From a bacterium (GTDB taxonomy: Bacteria; Cyanobacteriota; Vampirovibrionia; Gastranaerophilales; Gastranaerophilaceae): DNA of 64,000 nt. The stretch spans positions 62,001 to 126,000 of the forward strand of contig JAFXHF010000017.1 of the NCBI GenBank assembly GCA_017536545.1, given 5' to 3'. Numbering within the stretch: position 1 is the first letter of the stretch; every line of letters begins with the position of its first letter. Under the pieces are notes generated by a model. The model had not been told where the DNA came from, ran no database searches, and saw nothing but the letters and a program-made list of their open reading frames with translations. The translations under genes and the position numbers were made by a program. This document shows positions 25,915-34,203 of this stretch, piece by piece.

Positions 25915-26588
25915 ACTCTTTTATTCTTTTGGTATGTTTGATAAACCTTACCCAAAGTTGTTAGTGCATTAGATTGTACTATTGTGTTTGTATCATTTGT
26001 CGTTTCAGATAATGGGATAATAAATTTTTCCAAATCAATATTACTTGTTTCTGCTAGATTTGCGATGCATGTTAATGCAGAGTTACGAGTTACCCAGTTT
26101 GACGATTTTAGGGCTTGGATAATTTTATCTTGAAGAATGTTTCCGTATCTGCAAATTCCAGAAATTGCATTTTTCCTAATTGCATCATTATCTTCTCCAA
26201 TTTTATTGAATAAAATATCAAAAGTTTCTTCAGTTGGAAATTCTGATAATGCAAGAATTGCCGCTGCCGCAACAGTTGAATTAGAAGATTCGACTTTGTC
26301 AATGATGGATTCAAGTACAAGTTGAGAATAATCGTATCCAGAGCTTGTTTTTTGAACTTTTGGTGTAGGTTTTGTGCCTTTTCTTCCATCTGGTAATATG
26401 TATGAAAAGCCTGCTCGGACAATAGCATCCTTAGCATCCTCAATTGTTTCATAACGCAAGACATCGGATCCAAGAGGATGTGGGATTTTTTGAACTATTG
26501 ATTTGTTTTTGTTTTTTAATGGAATAGCATTTACGGTGTAAAATTCTTTACCATCTTTTTCTTCTGTTTTAATTGCGATGTATTGCAT
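25911..26588 (-). CDS. HEAT-repeat (PBS-lyase-like) protein
   Basis: A 225-residue protein. Residues 1-75 form a small beta-rich domain (start MQYIAIKTEEKDGKEFY) with no name I can give. Residues 90-220 are HEAT repeats with clear AAAAILALSEF, IRKNAISGICRYG and TRNSALTCIANLA units. It is the third gene of a minus-strand operon after two secreted proteins; its ATG overlaps the stop of the second. HEAT repeats of this kind bind proteins, and the operon context suggests a role linked to the exported pair, but this is inference. Confidence 0.75.
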   Translation of the reverse strand: MQYIAIKTEEKDGKEFYTVNAIPLKNKNKSIVQKIPHPLGSDVLRYETIEDAKDAIVRAGFSYILPDGRKGTKPTPKVQKTSSGYDYSQLVLESIIDKVESSNSTVAAAAILALSEFPTEETFDILFNKIGEDNDAIRKNAISGICRYGNILQDKIIQALKSSNWVTRNSALTCIANLAETSNIDLEKFIIPLSETTNDTNTIVQSNALTTLGKVYQTYQKNKRV

Positions 26589-27190
26589 TATGTTCCCTCG
26601 TTAAAAATGTTATTGTTTAATTGTGTGAAAAATTCCTGATAAATTTTAGGTTCATATGTTCTTAAAATCTTTGTTGGAGTAGATTTTACAAACGAATATC
26701 CGTCAGCATTTTGTAATACTTTTTGCAAAAATACAAATCTGACTTTCGTGTTATTATCTGTTGTTGGTTCTACGGTTATATTTGTATCGACAACAATGGT
26801 TTTATCGTGAAACTCGTTAGATAATCGTCTGGTTGGAGCTGCAACGTGATACGCAGTGGAACCATATGTAAAAACTGCATAAGTTGAGAGTGCAGCAAAT
26901 TTTAATGACTCTCCTGCAACTCTTTTTTTGTTCACATGTTTTTTCTTATATTGCTTTTGAGCTCTGATATATCCAAGTTCGGGCTCGAACTCTTGAATAA
27001 TAAAATCACTGTCTTGTAATGTTGTTGCAATTGCAAGCATAACTTTTTGAGTATCAGAAGTTTCAATAATTTGGGTTTCAACCTCTCTTTGCGGAATTTC
27101 TGAAAGCAACTTTTTACCCCTTGCAAAAGTACAGTTGCAAGAAAGTGAAATAAATATTATTGCTAAAAGTGTTGTAATTGCTTTCTTCAT
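26588..27190 (-). CDS. secreted protein, paralogue of its upstream neighbour
   Basis: A 200-residue protein with a signal peptide (MKKAITTLLAIIFISLSCNC), which contains Cys near the cleavage region and may be a lipoprotein. The mature part starts with a segment QKVMLAIATTLQDSDFIIQE followed by a GYIRAQK strand and ends with a segment leading to YQEFFTQLNNNIF. The same order of motifs occurs in the neighbouring protein (27192-27710), so they are distant paralogues. A central insertion with Ala/Tyr-rich helix (residues 85-115) is unique to this one. Function unknown. Confidence 0.75.
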   Translation of the reverse strand: MKKAITTLLAIIFISLSCNCTFARGKKLLSEIPQREVETQIIETSDTQKVMLAIATTLQDSDFIIQEFEPELGYIRAQKQYKKKHVNKKRVAGESLKFAALSTYAVFTYGSTAYHVAAPTRRLSNEFHDKTIVVDTNITVEPTTDNNTKVRFVFLQKVLQNADGYSFVKSTPTKILRTYEPKIYQEFFTQLNNNIFNEGT

Positions 27191-27191
27191 C

Positions 27192-27710
27192 TTATTTGTG
27201 TTGTAAAATTATTGCTGTTTCTAATTTCTCGAAAAAGTCTGCATAAAAAGTATCTTCGTTTACGTCATCAATAAATTGAGCGTTGCCATAAATATTTAAT
27301 AATTTGCGTTTGAAGTTTACTCTAACTCTAATAGTTTCGCCGTATTCTGTCACGTTTGCAGATGTTTCTAACGTTGCAACTTTTACTCCGTTAACATTTA
27401 ATCTGCCTTTTGACAATCCAAACTCTTTTGAAATATCTATATCAGGATCAGATGTATCAAAGTCTTTTGTCCCATAAATAAACCCTAATAAGTGATTAGC
27501 ATTATAAACCATAAAACCTTCATCTTGGTATACGTTTAGTAATGCTTTCATAACAGTTTGTTTATCTGTAGCTTTATATGTTCGTGTTTGGAATTGTCTT
27601 TTCTCAAGTTGAGTTAATGGTGTGATAACTTCTTCTTGGGTGCTTTTTTTCGCAAAACAAGGAAGCGCGAAACACATTAAAACCAAAACTAATAATATCT
27701 TTTTAATCAT
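27192..27710 (-). CDS. secreted protein of unknown function
   Basis: A 172-residue protein with a clear Sec signal (MIKKILLVLVLMCFALPCFA, cut after CFA). The mature region has QTVMKALLNVYQDEGFMVY, LLGFIYGTKD and a C-terminal TFYADFFEKLETAI, the same scheme as its paralogue downstream. It is the first gene of the three-gene operon 27710-25911, with 1 nt between genes. The pattern (helix, then a strand with G-x-I-x-G/A, then a late helix) resembles small periplasmic alpha/beta domains. Confidence 0.75.
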   Translation of the reverse strand: MIKKILLVLVLMCFALPCFAKKSTQEEVITPLTQLEKRQFQTRTYKATDKQTVMKALLNVYQDEGFMVYNANHLLGFIYGTKDFDTSDPDIDISKEFGLSKGRLNVNGVKVATLETSANVTEYGETIRVRVNFKRKLLNIYGNAQFIDDVNEDTFYADFFEKLETAIILQHK

Positions 27711-27778
27711 TCTCTACTCCTAAGAACTATTTTATAACCTGTATTATAGCAAATTTGCAATGATTTTAAAATAGATTT

Positions 27779-27807
27779 TTGACTTTCTGTATCTAAATCG
27801 TTATATA
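27779..27807 (+). promoter_or_regulatory. promoter directly abutting the start codon
   Basis: TTGACT at 27779-27784, 17 bp, TATATA at 27802-27807. The ATG at 27814 is 6 nt after the -10 box, so the predicted transcription start is the start codon itself. Confidence 0.65.
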
Positions 27808-27813
27808 AAAAGC

Positions 27814-28344
27814 ATGAGGAAATGTTTTTTAATACTAGTATTATTCTTATTTTTCGCTGTGCCCGTATCGGCAAAAATCATTACAGGTGGGGTAGAAGTT
27901 TCAGTTAATCAAGCAAGAGAGGAGTTATTTTCAAGTTCTACCCCAAAACCTGATTTTAGGGTAATCAAAGCTAATATTATTGATTCAAACCGAATCGAAA
28001 ATATTTCAATGTTGTTAAAGGGTAATACAGATCTTAAAGATAGAATTCTTGCCAAATTTTCTGATAGTACTTACGGTGTGATTTACAAAAATAATCCGAC
28101 GAATGTTTTTTATTATTCATTTGATGGTATCTTAATCTATAATGAAATAAAAAGTTCTTTAGAATATCCTTTTAAAACTTATAAATATACTCCAGATGGC
28201 AATCTTGTAAATACAAGTCTAAGAGTTTCGGAAGATGAAGCTTTTATTTTTTATAAATCGGGGAAGCTGCTTGCTCATTGGGTTGGAGCCTCTTGTTATG
28301 ATGAAGAAAATAATGTGATTATGACTCGAGAAATTTTCAAATAG
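27814..28344 (+). CDS. secreted protein of unknown function, likely leaderless mRNA
   Basis: A 176-residue protein with a signal peptide (MRKCFLILVLFLFFAVPVSA, cut after VSA). The mature part is alpha/beta with a run of Tyr-rich strands near residues 90-125 (VFYYSFDGILIYNE, then YKYTPDGNLV). This resembles MORN- or YD-type strand repeats found in exported proteins, but no family is certain. No ribosome site is present and the promoter abuts the ATG. Confidence 0.72.
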   Translation: MRKCFLILVLFLFFAVPVSAKIITGGVEVSVNQAREELFSSSTPKPDFRVIKANIIDSNRIENISMLLKGNTDLKDRILAKFSDSTYGVIYKNNPTNVFYYSFDGILIYNEIKSSLEYPFKTYKYTPDGNLVNTSLRVSEDEAFIFYKSGKLLAHWVGASCYDEENNVIMTREIFK

Positions 28345-28443
28345 TGCAATTGTAACAAAAGGTTAACAATTACTACACTTGTCCTAAAGTTTTCACAAGA
28401 TATGCCGAATATATACTTGTAAGGAAACAAAGGGATAAGTCTA

Positions 28444-28974
28444 ATGAGTCTAAATGTAAACTACAATTCATTATACAAAAACGGCATTGACACATCTATT
28501 TTAAAAGATGTTTCTAATGAAATTTTACGCCGTGCGGCTCAAAAGAACGCTCAGTATTCAAACGGAACTTCTACACATCAAGTTAATATTGTAAAAGGAC
28601 CTGAGTTAGGCGTAGATTTATACCAAGGTAAAGTTGATGTTACTGTTCAAAAACAAATCGCTATGAACAATGCACTTCAATTCCAATTCAACGAAACTAC
28701 AATCAATGCTATCAACGCTTTAAATTCACAAGCAGCTATTGCTAAAAAAGTTGATGGTAAATATATGCCAGCAGTTAATGAAACAGTTACTGAAACTCAA
28801 AAAGCTACTGAAACAAATTCAGCATCTCGTTTTATGAGTATATTCACAGCTGCAACTGCTAAAGATAAAAATGGTTCTAATCCATTCTATAATGGTGAAC
28901 TTCTTCTTGCTAAATCTAATAAAGAAGAAACAACAACTTCTGAATCAGAATCATTAAAAAGTATTTTTGCGTAA
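28444..28974 (+). CDS. protein of unknown function
   Basis: A 176-residue protein without a classical signal peptide, Asn/Thr/Ala-rich, with a predicted helix around residues 70-100 (AMNNALQFQFNETTINAINAL). AAAGGGA 8 nt upstream supports the start. Codon use is of the highly expressed type (similar to the ribosomal genes here), suggesting an abundant protein. No family recognised. It is followed by an intrinsic terminator. Confidence 0.65.
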   Translation: MSLNVNYNSLYKNGIDTSILKDVSNEILRRAAQKNAQYSNGTSTHQVNIVKGPELGVDLYQGKVDVTVQKQIAMNNALQFQFNETTINAINALNSQAAIAKKVDGKYMPAVNETVTETQKATETNSASRFMSIFTAATAKDKNGSNPFYNGELLLAKSNKEETTTSESESLKSIFA

Positions 28975-29032
28975 TTAACAGATTTCTCAATATAAAAAAT
29001 TTTCCTTCCTTTTGTTTACAAATTTACACTAG

Positions 29033-29053
29033 CCTCCTTTATGGAGGTTTTTT
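29033..29053 (+). terminator. intrinsic terminator
   Basis: CCTCC, loop TTTAT, GGAGG, then six T residues, downstream of the 28.4-kb gene. Confidence 0.8.
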
Positions 29054-29139
29054 ATTATATTTACCCCATTGGTGAATTTTGAAATTTTCCATCTCGTTCT
29101 ATGATATTTGTAATCAAAGAAAAGAAAGGATTAGGTATT

Positions 29140-29601
29140 ATGAGAAATAATATTTGGTTTGTTGTAGCGTGTGTTTTGGTTTTCTGCGTTGGTTATAACC
29201 TTAATGATGTTGCAATTTCGTTTCCAAGATACAAAGTTGCCGTAATTGATATTCCAGAAGTTATGTCAAAATCAACCGAGCTTCAGGATCTGAAACGTGC
29301 CCAAGACAAGGATATGGAGGAGTTAAATATTCTTATTTCTAAAGCTCAGAATGAGTTAATTAATGAGCAAAATAGGACTAAATTTATTCAGAAAGAAGCT
29401 GAATATAGAAAGCAAATTGAAACTAAGAAGAAAGATATTGATAAAAAATACGCAACAAAACTTGTTAAAATTAATGATAATATCAAAAACGTAATTGCAA
29501 AAGAGGCTAAAAAAGCTAACTACAATCTAGTTTTACCAACAGGCATGGTTATTTCTGGTGGTGAAGATATTACAGAATCTGTTGTTAAAAATATAAAATA
29601 A
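29140..29601 (+). CDS. OmpH/Skp-like periplasmic protein
   Basis: A 153-residue protein with an N-terminal hydrophobic segment (about 5-22), then the OmpH-type opening KVAVIDIPEVM near residue 35, a long Lys/Glu-rich coiled coil (about 45-120), and a closing NYNLVLPTGMVI strand near 130. This is the Skp/OmpH scheme of a trimeric chaperone for outer-membrane proteins. The frame is open to an ATG at 29101; AGGA upstream of 29140 and the position of the membrane segment favour the shorter form. It supports the presence of an outer membrane. Confidence 0.75.
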   Translation: MRNNIWFVVACVLVFCVGYNLNDVAISFPRYKVAVIDIPEVMSKSTELQDLKRAQDKDMEELNILISKAQNELINEQNRTKFIQKEAEYRKQIETKKKDIDKKYATKLVKINDNIKNVIAKEAKKANYNLVLPTGMVISGGEDITESVVKNIK

Positions 29602-29602
29602 C

Positions 29603-30445
29603 TTATGCAAGACTTGCCGCATTATAAGAACTTCTGACAAGTGGCCCAATTTGATGACGGGTTATTCCGACAGATGTGGCAAGTTCTTTTAGTTCTTCGT
29701 ATTCTTCAGGTTTGTAGTATTTAGCAACAGGTAGATGTTCTTTTGAAGGCTGAATATATTGACCAACTGTTAGTATGTCGCAATTTACTGCGTGCAAGTC
29801 TTCCATTGTTTCTTTGATTTGTTCGAGGGTTTCGCCCAAACCAATCATCATACCAGATTTTGTTTCAATGTCACTGTTTTCTTTAATGTATTTTAAGACT
29901 GCAAGTGAATTATCATAATTCCCTTGTGGTCTTGCGGTTTTGAATAACGCTTTAACGGTTTCGATATTGTGATTAAATACATCTGGGTGAGCTTTTATAA
30001 TAATATCCAATGCATCTTTTTGATTTTTAAAATCAGGTGTTAGTATTTCAATTTTAACTTCAGGTGTAAGTTTTCTGATTTCATAAATACATTGAGCGAA
30101 GTGTTCAGCTCCACCATCAGGTAGGTCATCTCTTGTCACAGATGTAATTACTGCATATTTCAAACCTAAGTCCTTAACTGCTTTTGCAATATGTTGTGGC
30201 TCTAATGAATCTAGTGGTTCTGGTTTTTGGCAAGATATATTACAATATCTGCAATTTCTTGTGCAAACATTCCCCATAATTAAAAATGTGGCAGTATTTT
30301 TTGTATAACATTCGTTTTTATTAGGGCAGCGTGCGTTTTCACAAACAGTATTAAGACAATTATGTTTTAAGATTCTTCTTACATTTCTTGTAGTGTCAGT
30401 GTCTATAATTGGTCTTTTTAAATAATCTGGTAATCTTTCACGCAT
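29603..30445 (-). CDS. lipA: lipoyl synthase
   Basis: Radical-SAM enzyme adding two sulfurs to protein-bound octanoate. The 280-residue length is typical. The auxiliary-cluster cysteines (CLNTVCENARC near residue 30), the radical-SAM triad (CTRNCRYC near 60) and the C-terminal RSSYNA serine motif near 272 are all present. An AGGGG ribosome site precedes the ATG. No lipB or lipoate-dependent dehydrogenase is in view. Confidence 0.96.
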   Translation of the reverse strand: MRERLPDYLKRPIIDTDTTRNVRRILKHNCLNTVCENARCPNKNECYTKNTATFLIMGNVCTRNCRYCNISCQKPEPLDSLEPQHIAKAVKDLGLKYAVITSVTRDDLPDGGAEHFAQCIYEIRKLTPEVKIEILTPDFKNQKDALDIIIKAHPDVFNHNIETVKALFKTARPQGNYDNSLAVLKYIKENSDIETKSGMMIGLGETLEQIKETMEDLHAVNCDILTVGQYIQPSKEHLPVAKYYKPEEYEELKELATSVGITRHQIGPLVRSSYNAASLA

Positions 30446-30559
30446 TTTTGTCCCCTTTTTCGTTTTATATAATTATATAACAAATTTTTTCATGTTTGAT
30501 TTTTATACAAATACGTTATATAAATATATTAACAAGATAATCATAATAGGAGTAATATA

Positions 30560-30931
30560 ATGAAAAAATTAGCATTATTATTAGCAGTAATTTCTTTTTC
30601 GGCAGTATCAACATTTGCCGCTGAACCGTTATTGTTAGAACCATTGAGCCCATCAATTCTATCAACTATGCCAACAACATCAGCAGCTCCTGCGGTAACA
30701 ACTACTACAGGTAATAATGGAGTTCAAGTTACAGTTGGAAAAGAAGGCGTTGAAGCAAATTATGCGACAAAAAGCCAAATGAATTCAAATATGGTTCCTC
30801 AAAATGCTGCAGCAAAAGGGCAACCACTTCCAGAAAGACGCAACCCAAGAGTAAAAATTCAAACAAAACAAGGTACTCAAGGTAATACTCAATGGAATGC
30901 TGGTGGCAGAGGACATAAAACATTCTTCTAA
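30560..30931 (+). CDS. small secreted protein of unknown function
   Basis: A 123-residue protein with a Sec signal peptide cut after TFAA near residue 21. The mature part is Thr/Ala/Pro-rich, then carries VQVTVGKEGVEANY near 55, and ends in a basic, glycine-rich tail. Probably disordered. AGGAG 7 nt upstream. Terminated by a strong hairpin shared with tgt. Confidence 0.65.
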   Translation: MKKLALLLAVISFSAVSTFAAEPLLLEPLSPSILSTMPTTSAAPAVTTTTGNNGVQVTVGKEGVEANYATKSQMNSNMVPQNAAAKGQPLPERRNPRVKIQTKQGTQGNTQWNAGGRGHKTFF

Positions 30932-30951
30932 GAAGAAAATAAAAGTATAAT

Positions 30952-30980
30952 AAAAAACTCTCCGATTTGGAGAGTTTTTT
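30952..30980. terminator. bidirectional intrinsic terminator
   Basis: AAAAAACTCTCC, loop GATTT, GGAGAGTTTTTT; it serves both the small secreted gene and the convergent tgt. Confidence 0.88.
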
Positions 30981-32100
30981 ATTTTGTTAAATTATCATAA
31001 TGTTGATTGTAAAATTCTGCAAATCTGTCTTCTAAAATTGCTTTTCGACATTCTTTTGCAAAATTAATTAAGAAATGAATATTGTGAATTGATAATAAAG
31101 TTGAAGCTGTTGCTTCTTGGCATCTCCAAAGGTGTCTTATGTATGCTCTAGAATGGTTTTTGCACGCATAACATTGACAACCTTCTACAAGTGGTGCTTT
31201 ATCATCTTCGTATTGTTTGTTTTTAATGTTGCGTTTGCCTTCCCAAGTGAAGAATGAACCGTGACGAGCGTTTCTTGTTGGAAGTACGCAGTCAAACATA
31301 TCAATTCCACGTTTAATACCGTCTAACAAGTCTTCTGGTGTTCCAACCCCCATCAAGTATCTAGGTTTATTTTCAGGAAGAAGTGGAGCTGTAAATTCGA
31401 CAAATTTATTCATAACATCTTTTGGTTCACCAACACTTAAGCCACCAATAGCGTACCCTACTGCATCAAAAGTTGAAATAACTTTTGCACTTTCTTCTCT
31501 TAAGTCTTCGTAAAATGCACCTTGAACAATTGGGAAAAGTGCTTGTTTTGGATTTGTTTTAGCTTTAAAACATCTTTCAAGCCATCTGTGAGTTCGTTCC
31601 ATAGCAGCTTTTGCAGTTTTGTAATCACAAGGATATGGTGCACATTCGTCAAACGCCATAATAATATCAGCTCCAATGTCTTGTTGAATTTCCATTGAAA
31701 CTTCTGGGGAGATGAAGTGTTTTGTTCCATCTTTTGGATCTCTGAATTCAACTCCATCTTCTGTGATTTTTCTAAGATGAGCAAGAGAAAACACTTGGAA
31801 ACCTCCTGAATCAGTTAATACAGGTTTGTCCCAATTCATCCAACCGTGAATCCCGCCAAATTCTCTTATTCTTTTTGTTCCAGCTCTTAAGTATAGGTGA
31901 TATGAGTTAGACAAAATAATTTGAGCTTGTGTATCTCTAATTTGATCACAAGTTAAAGATTTTACCGAAGAATTTGTACCAACTGGCATAAAAATTGGTG
32001 TTTCAATTTCTCCGTGAGGAGTTTTTAAAAGACCAGCTCTTGCTCCAGTTTCTTTATCTTTGTGTAAAAGTTCGTAGTTAAAATAATCTTTCTCGTTCAT
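30979..32100 (-). CDS. tgt: tRNA-guanine transglycosylase (queuine tRNA-ribosyltransferase)
   Basis: Exchanges G34 of GUN-anticodon tRNAs for preQ1. The 373-residue protein shows the TPIFMPVGT start region, the catalytic aspartates in DSGGFQVFS near residue 94 and FDCVLPTRNARHG near 269, and a zinc site CQCYACKNH near 308. The start codon lies 6 nt from a perfect extended -10 box and has no ribosome site, so it is probably translated from a leaderless mRNA. Confidence 0.96.
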   Translation of the reverse strand: MNEKDYFNYELLHKDKETGARAGLLKTPHGEIETPIFMPVGTNSSVKSLTCDQIRDTQAQIILSNSYHLYLRAGTKRIREFGGIHGWMNWDKPVLTDSGGFQVFSLAHLRKITEDGVEFRDPKDGTKHFISPEVSMEIQQDIGADIIMAFDECAPYPCDYKTAKAAMERTHRWLERCFKAKTNPKQALFPIVQGAFYEDLREESAKVISTFDAVGYAIGGLSVGEPKDVMNKFVEFTAPLLPENKPRYLMGVGTPEDLLDGIKRGIDMFDCVLPTRNARHGSFFTWEGKRNIKNKQYEDDKAPLVEGCQCYACKNHSRAYIRHLWRCQEATASTLLSIHNIHFLINFAKECRKAILEDRFAEFYNQHYDNLTK

Positions 32101-32106
32101 AAGTTG

Positions 32107-32115
32107 ATTATAACA
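32107..32115 (-). promoter_or_regulatory. extended -10 promoter of tgt
   Basis: Minus strand reads TGTTATAAT followed by CAACTT and the ATG. The perfect TGn-TATAAT places the transcription start at about the A of the start codon. Confidence 0.6.
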
Positions 32116-32132
32116 TGAATAAAATTTTCACT

Positions 32133-32160
32133 AAAAAAGAGTGAGATTATCCCACTCTTC
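32133..32160 (-). terminator. intrinsic terminator of ndk
   Basis: On the minus strand AAGAGTG, 9-nt loop, CACTCTT followed by a T-run; it lies between ndk and tgt. Confidence 0.8.
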
Positions 32161-32191
32161 TTTACTGTATTTAGTTTAGTTTTTTAACGGA

Positions 32192-32665
32192 TTAGTCAGC
32201 ATCTAGACTTTCAATAACAAGTTCAGACATGCATTTACCTTCTGGGAAAAGTTCATTTTCATTGAAGTAAATTGCAATTTCTCTTTCTGCACTTTCAGGT
32301 GAATCAGAACCGTGAACAACGTTATATTCCATAACTTGTGCAAAGTCAGCTCTAATTGTACCCATATCAGCTTTGTTAGGATCAGTGCAACCCATCATAT
32401 GTCTTGCACCAGCTACAACTCCATAACCTTGGATTACCATAGCTACGATTGGACCACTTTGGATATATCTGATAAGTCTTGGGTAGAATGGTTTGCCTTC
32501 GTGTTCAGCATAATGAGCTTTAGCTTGTTCATCAGAAACTCTAATCATTTTAAGCCCAATAACTTTGTAACCTTTGGTTTCGAATCTTTTTACAATTTCA
32601 CCAATAAGACCTCTTTGAACTGCATCTGGTTTAACTGCAATAAAGGTTCTTTCTTCTGTGTGCAT
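32192..32665 (-). CDS. ndk: nucleoside-diphosphate kinase
   Basis: Equilibrates NTP and NDP pools through a phospho-histidine. The 157-residue protein has ERTFIAVKPDAVQR at the start and the active-site NVVHGSDSPESAE near residue 115. It is slightly longer than the usual 140-150 residues at the C-terminus. A TGcTATAAT box (32697-32705) and an AGGAG ribosome site precede it. Confidence 0.96.
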   Translation of the reverse strand: MHTEERTFIAVKPDAVQRGLIGEIVKRFETKGYKVIGLKMIRVSDEQAKAHYAEHEGKPFYPRLIRYIQSGPIVAMVIQGYGVVAGARHMMGCTDPNKADMGTIRADFAQVMEYNVVHGSDSPESAEREIAIYFNENELFPEGKCMSELVIESLDAD

Positions 32666-32696
32666 AATAAATCTCCTTTTTTAAACGTATAAGTCG

Positions 32697-32705
32697 ATTA
32701 TAGCA
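32697..32705 (-). promoter_or_regulatory. extended -10 promoter of ndk
   Basis: Minus strand TGCTATAAT about 31 nt upstream of the ndk ATG. This leaves a normal leader with an AGGAG site, a useful contrast with the leaderless genes. Confidence 0.5.
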
Positions 32706-32728
32706 TAGATTTTACTTTTTGACCAGCT

Positions 32729-34153
32729 TTATAGGTCGATATATCCGAAAATAGGATAATTTGGGTTCCCATCAAAGTTTTTCTCGGCTTCGATAAGAGC
32801 GTTTTTGAACAATTCATTTAGTGGAATTTCGTATCCGTTGTGTAAAATTTTTGTTTTTGGTAAATCTTTCAACACTGAAAAGCCCTGTTCTCCAGCCCCA
32901 ATGTATGGGTCAATTGTACAAGTAAATGTACGATCTGGATCTATTGGGTTTGAATTTTTATCTAAAAGTTTTTCACCATTAATAGAAATCTGTATGATTT
33001 TGTATTCTTTATTCCTTAAATGTTTCCCTTGAATACTCATATTCTGAGAGCATTGTAGGAACTTTTGGTTGCCTCTATCTTTGTGCATCCTAAAAATGGT
33101 TGTATTTTCAAAAACTTCTTTTAATTGAGCTGAAGTTATCTCGATTTTTTCGATTGTAGATTCTGCACAAATAACTTGGTCAATATCGTACTTTGTGATA
33201 AATTCACTATCTTCTAATCTCATCGGATACATTGTAAATCCTGTTGAATGGAATGCTATGTCTGTATTTCCAGCTTTTTTCATAGCATCAGATATAAATG
33301 TCCCCAAAGGACAAGCATCAGAATATTTTTTTGTTAAATTTAATACTCTTTTTGCAATTGGGGTTTTAAGATTAGTTGCTTTTTCATATTCAATAATAGG
33401 TTCTTCAAATTCTGCTGTTAATGACAATTTGCTTACTTCAATTTGTTCAATGTTTTTGATGATTTCCCCCAAATCCATTTTGAACAAAGTTCTTGCAAAT
33501 GATAATGGGTAAAAAATGTTGTTTTCATAATCTGGAGTGCTTGGAGAATGTTCGTGTCCTCCTATTATTAAATCAATTTCTGGAGCAAATTCTTTTAGAG
33601 CTTTGCTATAAGTGTACCAGTGGTGATTTAGAACAATAATTTTGTCATAATCTTCATCGATTGTTTTAATTAAATTATCATAACTTTCTTCTGCTGAAAT
33701 CAAGTCATAACCAAATTTTTTGGCACAAGAATTGTTCAAGCAAAATCCTGTAATTAGAACTTTTTGATTATCCAGTTCTATAATTTTGTGAGTGTCAATC
33801 CAATTAGGTTTTTCTTTTGTGTTTGAATCAAGAATATTTGCACAAATCATATGTATTTGTGTATTTTCGAACTTTTTAATTGTATCTTTTAGATAGTTAA
33901 AGTCATCTTTTTTAAAACCAAAATCATTATTGCCAAGCGTTAGAAAGATTTGTGCTTGAGGTAAAAGTTCTTTAATTTTTAAATACGCATTGACAGATAA
34001 ATCCTTCTCATAAATTCCTTTGAAAATATCTCCCGCATCAAGGATTAAGAACGGTTCATTATTACATTTTTCGAGTTGATAAATCCCGCTAAGTAATTGA
34101 CTTAGGTTTCTACTTTCCTGATGAGAATCTGTTAGTGCATAAATTCTTGTCAT
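32729..34153 (-). CDS. 5'-nucleotidase/metallophosphoesterase family protein
   Basis: A 474-residue two-domain protein of the UshA/5'-nucleotidase family. The N-terminal calcineurin-like domain carries the metal motifs TDSHQE (residue 8), LDAGD (near 38), LGNND (near 73), LNHHW (near 175) and GGHEH (near 198). The C-terminal 5'-nucleotidase domain (about 260-470) binds substrate. Unlike the periplasmic members it has no signal peptide, so it should act in the cytoplasm. The substrate is not determined. Confidence 0.85.
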   Translation of the reverse strand: MTRIYALTDSHQESRNLSQLLSGIYQLEKCNNEPFLILDAGDIFKGIYEKDLSVNAYLKIKELLPQAQIFLTLGNNDFGFKKDDFNYLKDTIKKFENTQIHMICANILDSNTKEKPNWIDTHKIIELDNQKVLITGFCLNNSCAKKFGYDLISAEESYDNLIKTIDEDYDKIIVLNHHWYTYSKALKEFAPEIDLIIGGHEHSPSTPDYENNIFYPLSFARTLFKMDLGEIIKNIEQIEVSKLSLTAEFEEPIIEYEKATNLKTPIAKRVLNLTKKYSDACPLGTFISDAMKKAGNTDIAFHSTGFTMYPMRLEDSEFITKYDIDQVICAESTIEKIEITSAQLKEVFENTTIFRMHKDRGNQKFLQCSQNMSIQGKHLRNKEYKIIQISINGEKLLDKNSNPIDPDRTFTCTIDPYIGAGEQGFSVLKDLPKTKILHNGYEIPLNELFKNALIEAEKNFDGNPNYPIFGYIDL

Positions 34154-34188
34154 ATCTAACCTCTAACATATAAAATACCAAAATAATA

Positions 34189-34197
34189 TGATATAAT
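34189..34197 (+). promoter_or_regulatory. extended -10 promoter of uvrC
   Basis: TGATATAAT, a perfect TGn-TATAAT; the uvrC ATG at 34204 is 6 nt downstream, with no ribosome site between. Confidence 0.6.
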
Positions 34198-34203
34198 CAA
34201 TTT

